From: Xenopus tropicalis
Lineage: Eukaryota > Chordata > Amphibia > Anura > Pipidae
Direction of reading: 5' to 3'
Assembly: GCF_000004195.4 (NCBI RefSeq)
Contig: NC_030679.2
Coordinates: 29,749,712-29,813,711 of the forward strand
Length of the DNA: 64,000 nucleotides
Shown here: in pieces, positions 31,953 through 42,782 of the stretch
How the letters are laid out: the number at the start of each line of letters is the position of its first letter
Position numbering within the stretch: position 1 is the stretch's first letter
Made by a program: the position numbers and the translations under genes
Notes under the pieces: generated by a model
The model's input: only the letters and a program-made list of their open reading frames with translations
Told to the model about the DNA's origin: nothing
Databases searched by the model: none

Positions 31953-33980
31953 TTATATAAAACAAGATAGTGATAACATCTCATTTAATCCCCTAGGGGC
32001 AATTGTGTCAAGTCTCCGGATCCATTGGGCCTCCCTCTGCAGCAGTAGCTTGGATCTGTCTCCACCCCGTGCAAGGGGGGGAATATGATCAATCAATATT
32101 GCTCTCAACATAGGCAGTGAATGTTTGCACTGTACAAAGTGTCGGGCCAGTGGAATATCGGATTTCCCAGATGCCAGGGCCAGACGAATCACCGACCTGT
32201 GATTGTTCATTCTTGTACGAAAAGCTGTGATGCATTTACCGATATAGTAAAGGCCACAAGGGCACATGATGCAGTATATCACATATTCTGAAATACATGT
32301 CAGTCTATGTCTAATCAGATACTTTTTCCCGGAGTGTGGATGAGCAAATGTCACTCCGGTGATCAGACAACCACAAGTTTTGCAATTACCACATCGATAA
32401 CAACCAGGTTTGCTCTTCCTTAGCCATGTGTCTGGTATCTCCGGTTTTAAATCTGTCACCATAAGTATGTCACGAAGTGAACTTCCACGCCGATATGCAC
32501 ACACTGGAGGTGGCATGTTAGTAAAGGGCAAACCCGAATCGAATTGTAAAATTGGCCAATGTTTTTTAATAGCAATTTCAACATCATGGCTTCCCGGTGT
32601 GAAGTCACTCACAAATACCATCCGATCTGATTTGTCTCCTGGCCGTGTGCCCCTAGGATAATCTTTAAGTAGATTTTCTTTTGCCTTATTCAATTCAGCA
32701 TTCAAAAAGTCAATAGAGTATCCCCTCTCAAGAAATCTGTCCCGCATCTCATTAGCTTGTTGAAGTGCAGTTATGGGATCTGTATTAATCCTGAATACTC
32801 TCAAGAATTGAGTGTAAGGAATAGATTTAATCACCATAGGTGGATGGAAGCTATGGGCATGCAAAACAGTGTTCCGATCCGTGTTCTTACGGAACAGTGT
32901 GGTCCCCACCCCCACAGGTGTACGGTAAATCCTAACATCAAGAAAATCAATAACATCTTTTGACTGATTTAAAGTAAACCTTACTGGAGTAGGTAAATCA
33001 TTCAGGGTGGCCACGAACGATTCGACCCCAATCTGGTCCCCACGCCAAATAATGAAGATATCGTCAATGTACCTACGGTATAACAATAAATTGTCTGCAT
33101 ATCTAGGATAGATAAATTTACATTCAAAGGAGTTCATATATAGATTGGCGTATGAGGGGGCCACATTGGAGCCCATCGCCGTGCCAGTCCGCTGTAGGTA
33201 AAAGCTCTGCTCAAATCTGAAATAGTTACATGTCAGGACCAACTGCAACAGAGAGCACAAAAATTCAATTGGTGGAGCCCCCTTGTGTCCATCAATAAGT
33301 GCCTCCCTGCATGCTGTAATCCCCTCATCCAGAGGGATAATGGTATACAAATTACACACATCAAGTGTCACAAATAGTGTATCATCAGGCAGTGTATCAC
33401 ATTGCCTTAAAATCTCCAGCAGGTCTGATGTATCAGTCAAATAGGATTTCATACGGGCGCATTGTGGTTGTAAAAAGCTATCAAGATATCTAGCCACATT
33501 TGAAAAGAGAGAATCTCTAGCAGATATAATAGGCTGGCCTGGAGGGGCAGAAGGATTTTTATGCACCTTGGGGAGGGTATATATGATTGGGCATTTGGGA
33601 TGTTGTGTTGTTAAAAATGCACCACATTTTTCACTTATCCACCCAGCTGACATAGCATCAGTCACCTCAGCATCCAGTTTAGCTTTAAATTTTAAAGTAG
33701 GGTCGCCTGGAAGTTTCACATACACCTCCAAATTAGAAAGCTGCTGCAATAGCTCCTGTCTATAATACTTAAGATCTAAAAGTACTATTGCTCCTCCTTT
33801 ATCGGCAGGACGTATAACAAGCTGTCTATCATCACGTAGTGATATATATATATTTCTAAAAAAGATGCTTCTCCCAGATATTGCTGGACTGCAAATCCTA
33901 GCGTTTGGAAGCATATTATAAATGGGTAAAGGTTGGTGATAGCTGTAGCCCAGCCATTGGTCACCTTTGGATTTGTGCAT
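31953..33980 (-). CDS. Penelope-like element polyprotein: reverse transcriptase plus GIY-YIG endonuclease
   Basis: A continuous frame of about 675 codons. Numbering from the TTG one codon before the first ATG: LVIRPADKGGAIVLLD at 55-70 is the N-terminal RT block of this class. YTLPKVHKNP at 135-144 is the next. Motif A is FVTLDVCNLYT with D208. Motif B is TGTAMGSNVAPSYANLYM at 266-283. Motif C is RYIDDIF with D307 and D308. A cysteine cluster follows (C528, C531, C534, C537, C539). The GIY-YIG nuclease covers about 567-660: YVIYC, GLYYIG at 577-582, FRTRMNNHR with the catalytic arginine region, and EAQWI with E651. The protein would nick DNA and prime reverse transcription at the nick. All catalytic residues I can name are present and there is no stop or frameshift. 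Family members are usually somewhat longer at the N terminus, and a TAG lies just upstream, so the N terminus may be lost. Confidence 0.9.
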   Translation of the reverse strand: MHKSKGDQWLGYSYHQPLPIYNMLPNARICSPAISGRSIFFRNIYISLRDDRQLVIRPADKGGAIVLLDLKYYRQELLQQLSNLEVYVKLPGDPTLKFKAKLDAEVTDAMSAGWISEKCGAFLTTQHPKCPIIYTLPKVHKNPSAPPGQPIISARDSLFSNVARYLDSFLQPQCARMKSYLTDTSDLLEILRQCDTLPDDTLFVTLDVCNLYTIIPLDEGITACREALIDGHKGAPPIEFLCSLLQLVLTCNYFRFEQSFYLQRTGTAMGSNVAPSYANLYMNSFECKFIYPRYADNLLLYRRYIDDIFIIWRGDQIGVESFVATLNDLPTPVRFTLNQSKDVIDFLDVRIYRTPVGVGTTLFRKNTDRNTVLHAHSFHPPMVIKSIPYTQFLRVFRINTDPITALQQANEMRDRFLERGYSIDFLNAELNKAKENLLKDYPRGTRPGDKSDRMVFVSDFTPGSHDVEIAIKKHWPILQFDSGLPFTNMPPPVCAYRRGSSLRDILMVTDLKPEIPDTWLRKSKPGCYRCGNCKTCGCLITGVTFAHPHSGKKYLIRHRLTCISEYVIYCIMCPCGLYYIGKCITAFRTRMNNHRSVIRLALASGKSDIPLARHFVQCKHSLPMLRAILIDHIPPLARGGDRSKLLLQREAQWIRRLDTIAPRGLNEMLSLSCFI

Positions 33981-33990
33981 CAACTTCTAT

Positions 33991-36775
33991 TAAAAAATGG
34001 TTTTAGGAAAGTGGAAATAGAAGAATTTGTTTTATAATTAAATGTTGATTAATGTAATTATTTATTATTTACTGCTGGATAGGGAATCAACTTAGTGTAG
34101 AAGGTTTCAGAAGGAGGTGTATCTCAAGAAGGAAAAGGGGATTGCCAAAGAAAGTTTTTATATGGGAGATGAGAGTGGGCCATGATAAAAAGACAGAAGG
34201 TAACCCACCTCAGAGGATATGACCAAATGAAAGCCACCCAGACCAACATCTTCATTAGTAAGCCCAACTAGTATTGGGTAGTTACATGGAGCTCAAGATA
34301 TAGGGATAGTCCAGCTATCTGATTAAGTTCCACTGAGGAGATTTATGGCCACCTGATAAGGAACTCCACCAATACAGGACCAAAGTGGCAGAGGCAGGTT
34401 TAGCAATATCCTTGTAAACTGTTGTCAGAAGATTCTGTTGTGTGTGTGCTAACTTAAGATAAACATCATATAGACCAGTATATATATATATACAGTATAT
34501 TCTTCCCATGGAAATAGAGTAACAACAGGGTTAGATACAGGGAGACCATGTCCATTGGGTTAGTCAGTGCATTGTTACATTATACTACTTTGGGTTACTG
34601 ATTTTGAAAGAAACTTTTATCTTGACACATATGCCTCTACTGTTTCTTCTGCACAGTAACAGAATTATATTAGAGGTCCTCTTTTAATCAATTCTATATA
34701 TTTGGTAGTAGTGTTGGAACAGGGCTCTAGCACCCAAAGCAAATGATACTGTAATAAACACCACCATCTGTCAGTAATACGTAGCCACTTCTGTATCTTC
34801 TTGTTATGTCCTTATTGATTGATTTTATCTTTCTCAGCTTCATGGATCCACTACATTGAGAAGCAGATAAGGAAGAAGCCAGTAGTCTGTAAGGCCTTCC
34901 TGTAAATTAAAGAGAAGAGGCTACTTATAATAGTAGGGAAGTAGAAATTGGATTATACAGCTGACTGCTTGTCAAGGGCACCTTTAATTTAAGGCTACGG
35001 ATGTTAAACTTACATGATATTTAGTGGTTATAATAGGAATTGTTATTGGCAGTGTGTTACAATTAATTGACAAAATTCTCTGTTTAGAGCACAGAAGAAC
35101 ATGATGCAAGGTGAGCCTTTACCCTGGTGAAAACTCATAAAGATTTTAGGGGTCATTTACTGTGCCAGATAACTAGCGAACTCAAAACTACACCCTTAGT
35201 GCTCATTCTAAAAGCACTTGTGTTCTGGGTCTGGCTGAATTCTTTACCTAGTGCCAGAAAGGTGCATAACATAGTGCCAGAGGAGCAGAGGAAAGAAGTT
35301 GTCTGGCACCCAGGCCCAGATTTGCAGGCATTTCATAGGCATAGGGTGGCAATCTCCCACCCACCCAGTCCCCAGTGTAAGGAATTGATCGTGCCTGAGC
35401 AGAGAAAGCTCCGATGCTGGGTGAGAGGGGTTGTGTGTGTAGGAAGGGGACCCAAGCAACAGGCCTAGGGGAAGAAAAAACCTTTAATTATGCTTTGCTG
35501 GTACCTTAAGAGGAGACATAAGACTCAGGGCATTTTTAAATACCAAGCTTGGTCAATAGATCTTGTATGTATAGGGTATATATGGTTAAACTGGTAGTTA
35601 ACTGTTCATAGAAGACTTTTTCATTTTGGCTACTGCTTATACTGAGTAGAGATGTAGGTTATTTTGTAAAGTAAACCTAGCTGTGGATTTCCTTTTTTAT
35701 TCTACTGCTGCTGTAAAACGTTTAGCCAACTAGTTTTTCTAATCTCTTCTGATAAGAGAAACATATCTAACGTCAGTGAGTGCAGCAAAGAACAAGTGCC
35801 GCTATTTTGGGCCAAAAATCTGCGAGGGAGGAAATGTTATCTCTGTCAGACTTCACTAAAGGAGTTCTTCTAAAGTGCATTCCAAATGTAGAGCTATTTT
35901 GAGATACATACACATTTCTGCCTATGATGGAGAATGAATTATTTTTTCCATTTGAAAAACTTAGATTTTTTTTGTCTACTGCTATGATATGTTTGCTATG
36001 TTTGCCCATCAATCCCAGGCATAGCAGAGAAACAGGCAAATGTAAATAGTACAGCACTTAAAAACACTTAACACAGCCACTGTTTATGGAGAACAGTTTA
36101 TGGAGAAATAGAGAAACACAAGATTTTTACTGAACAACTAAGGAACCAAAATAGTTTCACTTTGTAAACGATGAAGACAATATTAACATGAAACTAGTAA
36201 CAATAAAGTTTTAAAGAGAATTAAGAAGTGTTTATGTCAGTGGTACCTTTCCTAGTGGTACGTTCCCCACATGCTGAGCAGCCCTGAGCATTAGTCTAAT
36301 ACTTTATAATCAAAAGTAATGTTCAGCTGCTCAAAGCAATGAAGCATATTCTGATATTATGATATATGTTATACCTTTGAAAATGTTTTTGACCTTAGGG
36401 AGATTTTGATAAAAGGTAAATGAGGTCTCTAATAAATTTGTTCCTTAGTGTGCCATAGCCTTTACACATGTGCCAGACAGGAGACATTTCTATGAAACAC
36501 CCTCCAGCTTTTCCTATACCTTGATCATGCTCAGGGCAAGATTTACATTTATTGCCACCATAGAGTCAACTGTTTTGTCAGGAAGACTGAATAAGACTGT
36601 GTAATGGGTTACAGGGCACTCATCAGTAGATATAAGCCAATGTGTAAAGGGGACTTATATAGACATCTCTGACCCAGTTTTTATTAAGGGTTAGAAGGGA
36701 CAAGACCCTATTGGTTGAACCCTAAAAGTTTCATGGTTTATCAGGGTACTCATGGGCAAGCAGTGTTGGATTTCT
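33991..36775. other. No gene seen; small repeat traces
   Basis: A TA run near 34480-34495. Around 35300-35470 a GC-rich segment (GGCACCCAGGCCCAGATTTG, GTGGCAATCTCCCACC, CAACAGGCCTAGGGG) looks like a worn GC-rich MITE related to the older repeat at 37420-37492. The 113-codon frame at 35127-35468 crosses it and is not supported as a gene. Confidence 0.4.
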
Positions 36776-36964
36776 AACGGGATTGCATCCATTTTTTGAC
36801 ATGACTGCAACCAATTTCGAAGCAACCGCTCCCAATTTGATGAGACTGCACAATGGATTTTTCCACTGTGAATTTCCCCAGACGTTTTGCAAAACAATTC
36901 GCCAATGGCAAAATGCGGAAATTCACTACAAATCCATGCCTGGCTAAAAAAATTGCTTATCACT
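36776..36964 (-). mobile_element. GTGATGAGCGAAT MITE, one half
   Basis: The right end ATTGCTTATCAC then TA is a worn terminus. Inside are AACAATTCGCCAATGGCAAA and AATCCATGCCTGG, the complements of the family's first blocks, and then the GACTGCA/CCAATTT core. The other terminus is missing. Confidence 0.7.
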
Positions 36965-37419
36965 AGTAATTTATTGGTTTCTATTGCCCTGCACTGGTAA
37001 AAGCTGTGTGTTTGCTTCAAATTCCTACTGTAGCCATGGGGTAAAAAGGAGAAAAGGCACTGGTTTGTAGCAGAAAACAGATAAACTGAGTAGATTGCCT
37101 TTGAATTCTACATAGTGTATCTGTTATCTGCTATGCCTTTTATCTTTTTTCAGTTTGAATAGCCACCCCCATGGCTACACAGCAGCTTTGTTTATATACA
37201 CTATAGAAGTTTTTCTGAAGCAAACATAAAACTTTTACCAGTGCAGGGCAACAGTACAGTATATTTTAATTACTTTAAAACATTTCCATTTTTTGGTGCT
37301 ACTGTTCCAGCCAGTGGAAGAATCATAGGGTAGAAAAGCATGGCAATCAATTGTCCTATATCTGAAATTGAGAAAATGTTGGCATCGCATCCACTGGGGA
37401 CAGGACGCGCTCCATATGT

Positions 37420-37492
37420 AAGCAAATTTTATGTGTGGCTGGGCGGCATGCCACCCCAAAATTTATGCCGCCCTAGGCCCTGGGCCTTTGTG
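37420..37492 (+). repeat. Older GC-rich repeat, left part, split by the foldback element
   Basis: GGCTGGGCGGCATGCCACCC, AATTTATGCCGCCCTAGGCC and CTGGGCCTTTGTG. The sequence resumes at 38268 with CCTGGGCCTTTGTGGCCTTG followed by CCCCAAATCTG. The overlap CCTGGGCCTTTGTG is present on both sides, so the foldback inserted into this repeat. Confidence 0.65.
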
Positions 37493-38267
37493 AACAACCG
37501 CAAAAATTCCTCTGCACTCACCCATTATCAATATGTAGAAATAGGACATTAGGACATTTCTGTGCATTCAGCTACTAAGAAATGCCTTCCCTCCCCACCT
37601 CAAAAAGAGGGATTGTTTGTCCGTACATTGCAATATACTTCAAGCTGGCCAACTACGTCAAAGTCATCCCTTCTGGCCAGTCCTACAGTGACTGACCTAT
37701 ATAAGTAATTTAAGATTAGTACTGAGCAAAGGGACTAAGTTTTACCTGCAACATGCTTGCTTATAAGGTTAAAACTCCCATATGGTTGCCCTTTTATTGG
37801 CTCCATTGGGATCACCTGACTGTAGCTGGGAATAGTGGGGGCTACAACATGGAGCTGGCCACTGCTCCCAATGGAGCCAATAAAAGGGCAACCATATGGG
37901 AGTTTTAACCTTATAAGCAAGCATGTTGCAGGTAAAACTTAGTCCCTTTGCTCAGTACTAATCTTAAATTACTTATATAGGTCAGTCAGTGTAGGACTGG
38001 CCAGAAGGGATGACTTTGACGTAGTTGGCCAGCTTGAAGTATATTGCAATGTACGGACAAACAATCCCTCTTTTTGAGGTGGGGAGGGAAGGCATTTCTT
38101 AGTAGCTGAATGCACAGAAATGTCCTAATGTCCTATTTCTACATATTGATAATGGGTGAGTGCAGAGGAATTTTTGCGGTTGTTTATATGTATTTTGTGG
38201 TCACAGCCTCATTGCACCCCCGCCTAATGGTTTACAATTTAGTGGTTGAGCACAACTTTCCCTTTTT
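37493..38267. mobile_element. Foldback element with 319-bp near-perfect inverted arms and 14-bp direct-repeat flanks
   Basis: The left arm 37493-37811 and right arm 37866-38184 are equal in length. Compared by eye over most of their length, they differ at one site (TCCTACAGTGACTGACC against the complement TCCTACACTGACTGACC). The loop is 54 bp. Beyond the right arm an 83-bp unpaired tail (GTCACAGCCTCATTGCACCC, GGTTGAGCACAACTTTCC) matches the tail of the 15-kb copy. CCTGGGCCTTTGTG stands at 37479-37492 and again at 38268-38281, tightly bracketing arms plus tail. There is no coding frame. Any transcript would be a long perfect double-stranded RNA hairpin. The class is undetermined: a duplication this long is unlike most DNA transposons and more like target-primed insertion. 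Confidence 0.85.
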
Positions 38268-38281
38268 CCTGGGCCTTTGTG

Positions 38282-39205
38282 GCCTTGCCCCAAATCTGTG
38301 CCTGCTTGTAAACAAGGTACTTTTTGTGAATAATCATTGGAAAGGCAAAATCAAGAAAGAGCAAAGAGATAATAGGAGGAGAAAATAGGGGAGAAAATAG
38401 TAAAGGGGGTAAGGAAAGGTGAAGACCATGTGGGGTAGGGGAGAGAATGGTAAACATGGGGTTAGGGAAAGAAAAGCCATGGCAGGATAAAAAAAAAGAA
38501 AATGGCAGATAGAAAGAGGGCAGAAGAAAGAGAGAGGCGTATAAAGGTATGGAAAACACAGTAATAAAAGGTCAGGTGAGAAAAAATATAGAAAGGAAGC
38601 AGTGACCAGATGTAACTGGACCCAACAGCAAATTCAGTTTAGGGTCCCAAAACATGATATAAATAAAAGGTAAAAGTGTTGTTTTTTTATTTTTTTTTTT
38701 TTTTAAATGAATCTCTTTTTTTAGTAGGGTAAAAGCATACACGTAAAAATCATTTGGGTGGGCACCAGGTGCCCGGTTTGCCTTTGGTGTTGGAACACCT
38801 AGATCTGGCTCTAGAAAGATGTCAAATGAACAGTGACAATAATGATACATACCTGCACATATAAAATCAAATATTTAGTTTGCTTGTTGATTGGTTGTAA
38901 TAGGATACGTAAGGTGGCCATAAACAGGCAGATTTAAGCTGTTGATTCAACCCCTTCAGACCGAGTTGGAACATTATTGGCACTTGTATGGGACCACCTA
39001 TGGGCGTGCCTGACCAATATCTTGGGGAAATTTGGCCTGATATCATTTGAGCAGGTTTAAAAATCCCATCACGGTGAGGACCACATTGGCTGGTTGATGC
39101 AATCCTCGGCCCAACAACCCATTCCTGATCCAAGGATGGGCATATTAGGGAAAAATCTGGTAGTTTAGAAACCTCACCAACCTCTTTCAATGTATGACCA
39201 GCTTT
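38282..39205. other. No gene seen; purine-rich stretch
   Basis: 38340-38600 is strongly purine-rich on the plus strand (many GGGGAGA, AAAGAGAG blocks). This explains the 106-codon minus-strand frame there, which is low in complexity and not supported. A/T runs lie near 38680-38705. Confidence 0.45.
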
Positions 39206-39399
39206 AGGGTGAAGACACACAGAGCTACTAGTAGCAGCTACTTGTCGTGGCTACTAAAAAAGACAATGCTGATCATTTACTGATAATTGTCTCTGTGTGC
39301 TTTAGCAGAGGCAATTCTCTGTCTATGGAAGTGTATTTTCTGGAGTTTAATAGCCTTGAAAAAGTAGCTGCTACTAGTTGCCCAGTGTGTCTTCACCCT
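39206..39399. mobile_element. 194-bp MITE with AGGGTGAAGACAC termini
   Basis: AGGGTGAAGACACACAGAGC at the left and, complemented, AGGGTGAAGACACACTGGGC at the right. The inner arms are CTACTAGTAGCAGCTACTTG and GTAGCTGCTACTAG. It is short, non-coding and able to fold into one hairpin. Its relation to the AGGGCTGTGGC family is suggested by the start and the CTAGT block only. Confidence 0.75.
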
Positions 39400-40053
39400 C
39401 AGAGTAAACCTGCTCTAGCTATTAAATCCATTACCAATCAAGTCATTTAAGGAATCCTAGGGCTTCCCTTAAACTGCAGCATTGACTTACAGGTCTTTTC
39501 TTTTTTTGTGTATGTGAAACTGCCAAGGTAATTGCTTTACAGGGCTGGAGGTGCTACATCACTTCTTATTGACATGATATTTCCATAGTGCTGCTTTCAT
39601 CCCCCCCCCTCTTCTAAATTAAGGAGCCACAAAACTTAATTTTCAGAAACAAGACAATTTTGCTGAAATCTAAAAAAAATAGGAGATTCGCTTCCTTTGT
39701 CTCTTCTTATATATATGTGTGAATATAGCAGAATGCTTGAGTGAATTTCCCTGAAGGTACAGTATCATCTAAATAGCATATGATAATTAGGTTCCACATA
39801 ATTAAACATTTTTAATTCAGGCAGGTTTAGCATTATTATTTCCATATAGATGTTACTTTTTACACCTGTTTATTACGTTTTTCAGAAAGGAAGTGGAAAT
39901 TGGGTGAAAAAGACAGCCCGAGGCTCCAAAAATGAGAAGCAATAAGCAGAGAGCTCAGGGTGTTAACAGAAGGAAAATGCTGTAAAACTGACAAAAAAAC
40001 CCAAAAAACTATAGCTAAGATAGGGTGATTAAGGAACTGAATGCTGACAGAAT
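39400..40053. other. No gene seen
   Basis: AT-rich, with C and A runs; nothing recognised. Confidence 0.45.
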
Positions 40054-40351
40054 TACAGGCATGGGATCCCTCGTATGGAAACCCGATATCCAGAAAACTC
40101 CAACTCTATTTTATGCAAAAATTCAAATTTTTAAAAACGATTTCCTTTTTCCCTGTAATAGTAAAACAGAACCTGGTACTTGGTAACTAAGCTGAATGAA
40201 TCCATATTAGTGGCCAAACAATCCTATTGTGTTTATTTAATGTTTATATGATTTTTAGGATTATGGTATAGTGATCCAGATTACGAAAATAACTCATATG
40301 TGGGAAAACTCAAGGTCCCAAGCATTCTGGATAATAGATCCCATACCTGTA
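40054..40351 (-). mobile_element. TA-CAGG-type MITE, reverse copy
   Basis: TACAGGCATGGGATCCCTCG on the left and GATCCCATACCTGTA on the right. The internal order (TTTTTAGGATTATGG after CCTATTGTGTTTATTTAATG) shows reverse orientation relative to 917-1247. Confidence 0.85.
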
Positions 40352-40650
40352 CACTGTCTATCTAATGTTATCGATGAGCAAAATGGTTTGAAAATTCAGC
40401 TGAGCAATTCAGAGGGTGAATTTCATGAGCGAGCAGAAGAATGCAAAGCACTAAAGGGGAGGCAATGGATTAAAAAGAAAATAGGAGATGGAATAAGAGT
40501 GGGTTTAAATAGGCGAGATTACGTTGTCACCTTTGCTGACCATAGACTGTATTGTATGAAAAAATCCAAAAGTAACTGTAACATATTTTTGTAGAGAGAA
40601 GGTTGGCCTGATGGAAAGTTTATTAGTAGAGGTGCTTGTATCTGTTATAC

Positions 40651-40950
40651 CAGTGATCCCCAACCAGTAGCTCAGGGGCAACATGTTGCTCACCAACCCC
40701 TTGGATGTTGCTCTCAGTGCTCCCAAACCAGGTAGTTATTTTTGAATTCCTGACAAGTTTTGGTTGAATAAAAACAAGATTTCCTACCAAATAAAGCCCC
40801 CTGTAAGCTGATAGTGTGCATAGAGGCTGCCTAATAGCCAATCACAGCCCTTATTTGGCACCTCCATGAACTTTTATGGTGCTTGTGTTGCTCTCCAAGT
40901 CTTTTTACATTTGACTGTGGCTCACAATTAAGAAAGGTTGGGGACCCCTG
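40651..40950 (+). mobile_element. hAT MITE, 300 bp, intact, with perfect 8-bp target duplication
   Basis: TGTTATAC at 40643-40650 and 40951-40958 brackets the element. The termini are CAGTGATCCCCAACC and, complemented, CAGGGGTCCCCAACC. It carries the full internal order (CCCCTTGGATGTTGCTCTCA, AGATTTCCTACCAAATAAAG, TTTACATTTGACTGTGGCTC) and serves as the reference for the copies at 12.4, 22.4 and 51.2 kb. Confidence 0.93.
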
Positions 40951-40958
40951 TGTTATAC

Positions 40959-42002
40959 CAATACAGCTGCCCATATTGCTTCATATTGCTTCTTGCTCAT
41001 TGGCATTCGAGGTACAGCTACCATCCTCCATTTAGTAGTCCTCCATCTTTTGTAAGAGATTTTACTTTATACCTGTTGTTACGCATAGGATTGTTCTAGC
41101 CCTGGTGGCACCAAAGCAACTGGATAAATGCACCTGGAATTGTGCTGTAAATGTCTTTCTAGTCTTATATGGACTCATTTGCGATTGTGTAATGGTGCAT
41201 TGGTATGTCAGAAAGAAATGCCCTCTTACATTGGGCATGACAGATGGCCACCACCCTCAAATGCTTGCTTTGACGTTCTTTGGTGGTACCAGCCTGCCAC
41301 CAACACCATCTACCATAGTATGAATGCTTCCCTTCATTGTTTCCCATCTTATCAATAAAAAGCATTGACAGACAATCAATGGCATTTTAAAGACCAAATA
41401 TTTTTGTTCTTCACAGAAAAGTTCCCCACCACCACCACCACCACTTACAAGTCATTTGCCATTTGGTATAGCTTAATCTTTATATATGAATTATCTGCCA
41501 CATGTTTTGAGGATGATTTTACAACTGTCACTCAGTTATCTTTTAAATCGAATAGTTTTCATTATTATGGAAATGTATGAGATTTATGTATGCTTTATTT
41601 TGTATGAATTAAATAGAGTATTTGTTAATGTGACCGATGAAATTAATAGAGAGTTGTTGAAGCCTCTTTTAAAATCAAGGTTCCTATCATTTTCCGAGAC
41701 ACCTGCCAAACATCCCGAGGTTATTTGTCAGGTATACAAATCAAGAGAGACTTGTTTATAATGACTGTAATTTACTTTGCATATTTTCTGTTTATTCTCC
41801 TTTTAAAATGTTAATGAAAGACATTAGCCATTTACAGTAGCGGTTCCACGTGCCAAGATCTACTATATAAACCTGGGTCAGGAATTAAGGGCCCTTACCT
41901 AGATTATTTTCCTGTCACAGATCCAATTCATCTGCGGTAAATACAACTTAACCCTGTAAGGTCCAGGCTGTTCAACAGTTCATACTGACAGTATATATAG
42001 AT
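40959..42002. other. No gene seen
   Basis: A short CAC/ACC run near 41429-41443. Three overlapping frames at 41.1-41.4 kb and two at 41.4-41.8 kb have no supporting signals. Confidence 0.45.
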
Positions 42003-42005
42003 CTA

Positions 42006-42529
42006 GGGGCACATTTACTAACCCCCGAATCCGAATTGGAAAAATTCCGATTGGAAAACGAACATTTTGCGACTTTTTCGTATTTTTTGCGATTTTTTTT
42101 CGGGGCCTTTACTACTTTTCGGAAATTGTCGCGACTTTTTCGTTACCAATACGATTTGCGCGAATTGAGCGCTCGTAAGCGGCGGGCTAAACTTTCAGAC
42201 TTAGCATGATTTTGGAAGCCTCCCATAGGACTCAATGGCACCCTGCAGCTCCAAACTGGCCAAGCAAAGTCACCATACTGAAGCTTGAATGAATCCGAAC
42301 GCTACGAAAAAATCGCAACATTTTGCGCAACTTTCGGAATGGCTACGAAAAAGGCGCGACTTTTCGCGCAAGTTTTAACGCTACGAAAAAATCGCCAGAT
42401 TTTGCGCAACATTCGGAATGGCAACGAAAAAGTCGCGATAATTTTCCGAAAAATCGCCAAATACCGATCATTACGAAAAAAACGCAATCGGATGCATTTG
42501 GCCCCTTCGTGGGTAAGTAAATGTGCCCC
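42006..42529. mobile_element. Harbinger-like MITE, 524 bp, CTA target duplication, hairpin-forming
   Basis: CTA precedes GGGGCACATTTACTAACCCC at the left and follows TAAGTAAATGTGCCCC at the right, a 3-bp duplication typical of PIF/Harbinger elements. The arms pair again inside (AAAATTCCGATTGG, AACATTTTGCGACTTTTTCG against CGAAAAAGTCGCGA and related blocks). The centre is unique (CCTCCCATAGGACTCAATGG). Overlapping frames of 61-134 codons come from the repeated CGAAAAA blocks and are not genes. Confidence 0.85.
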
Positions 42530-42782
42530 CTAGTGTTCAAGGTGTGGTGTGAGTACAGGATGCAGTATGATGCACCCCTCTGCCTCATTGGCATTGAGTA
42601 TTCAACAAATCTTCTCCGGGGAATCAAAGAGACATCCAAATCCATGTGTGTGCTGATGTCTAGGTTTAAGTTTGAGGTTTCAAGCCACAGAAAATTGTTG
42701 CATAGTCCAATTATCAGTGTTGAAACTAAACAGCAAGAGGTCCCCAATTGTTCTACAAAGAAACCAACTCAGACATTGGAAC

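Larger units (their letters stand above)
30938..33990 (-). mobile_element. Penelope-like retroelement (RT plus GIY-YIG type)
   Basis: On the minus strand the element holds a single long coding frame (33980-31953), a 1-kb 3' region with a 190-bp tandem duplication, and a hammerhead-like motif at 31043-31008. Its 3' end abuts a TA microsatellite. The GIY-YIG endonuclease with a preceding cysteine cluster fits the Neptune-like branch of this class. The 5' limit is uncertain: a TAG lies two codons upstream of the start, and no second copy of the hammerhead-like end was found there, so the 5' end is probably truncated or decayed. Confidence 0.85.

Noticed and set aside
33981..33983. TTG as the start codon of the Penelope-like frame
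   Set aside because: The next codon is ATG at 33980, the normal eukaryotic start, and the true N terminus may lie further upstream before a TAG.
35127..35468. 113-codon open frame on the plus strand
   Set aside because: It crosses a worn GC-rich repeat and overlaps an open frame on the other strand; no domain or splice support.
38239..38559. 106-codon leucine/phenylalanine/proline-rich frame on the minus strand
   Set aside because: It is the complement of a purine-rich low-complexity stretch, not a membrane protein gene.
42343..42747. 134-codon open frame on the minus strand
   Set aside because: Much of it is translated Harbinger-like MITE (repeated CGAAAAA blocks).
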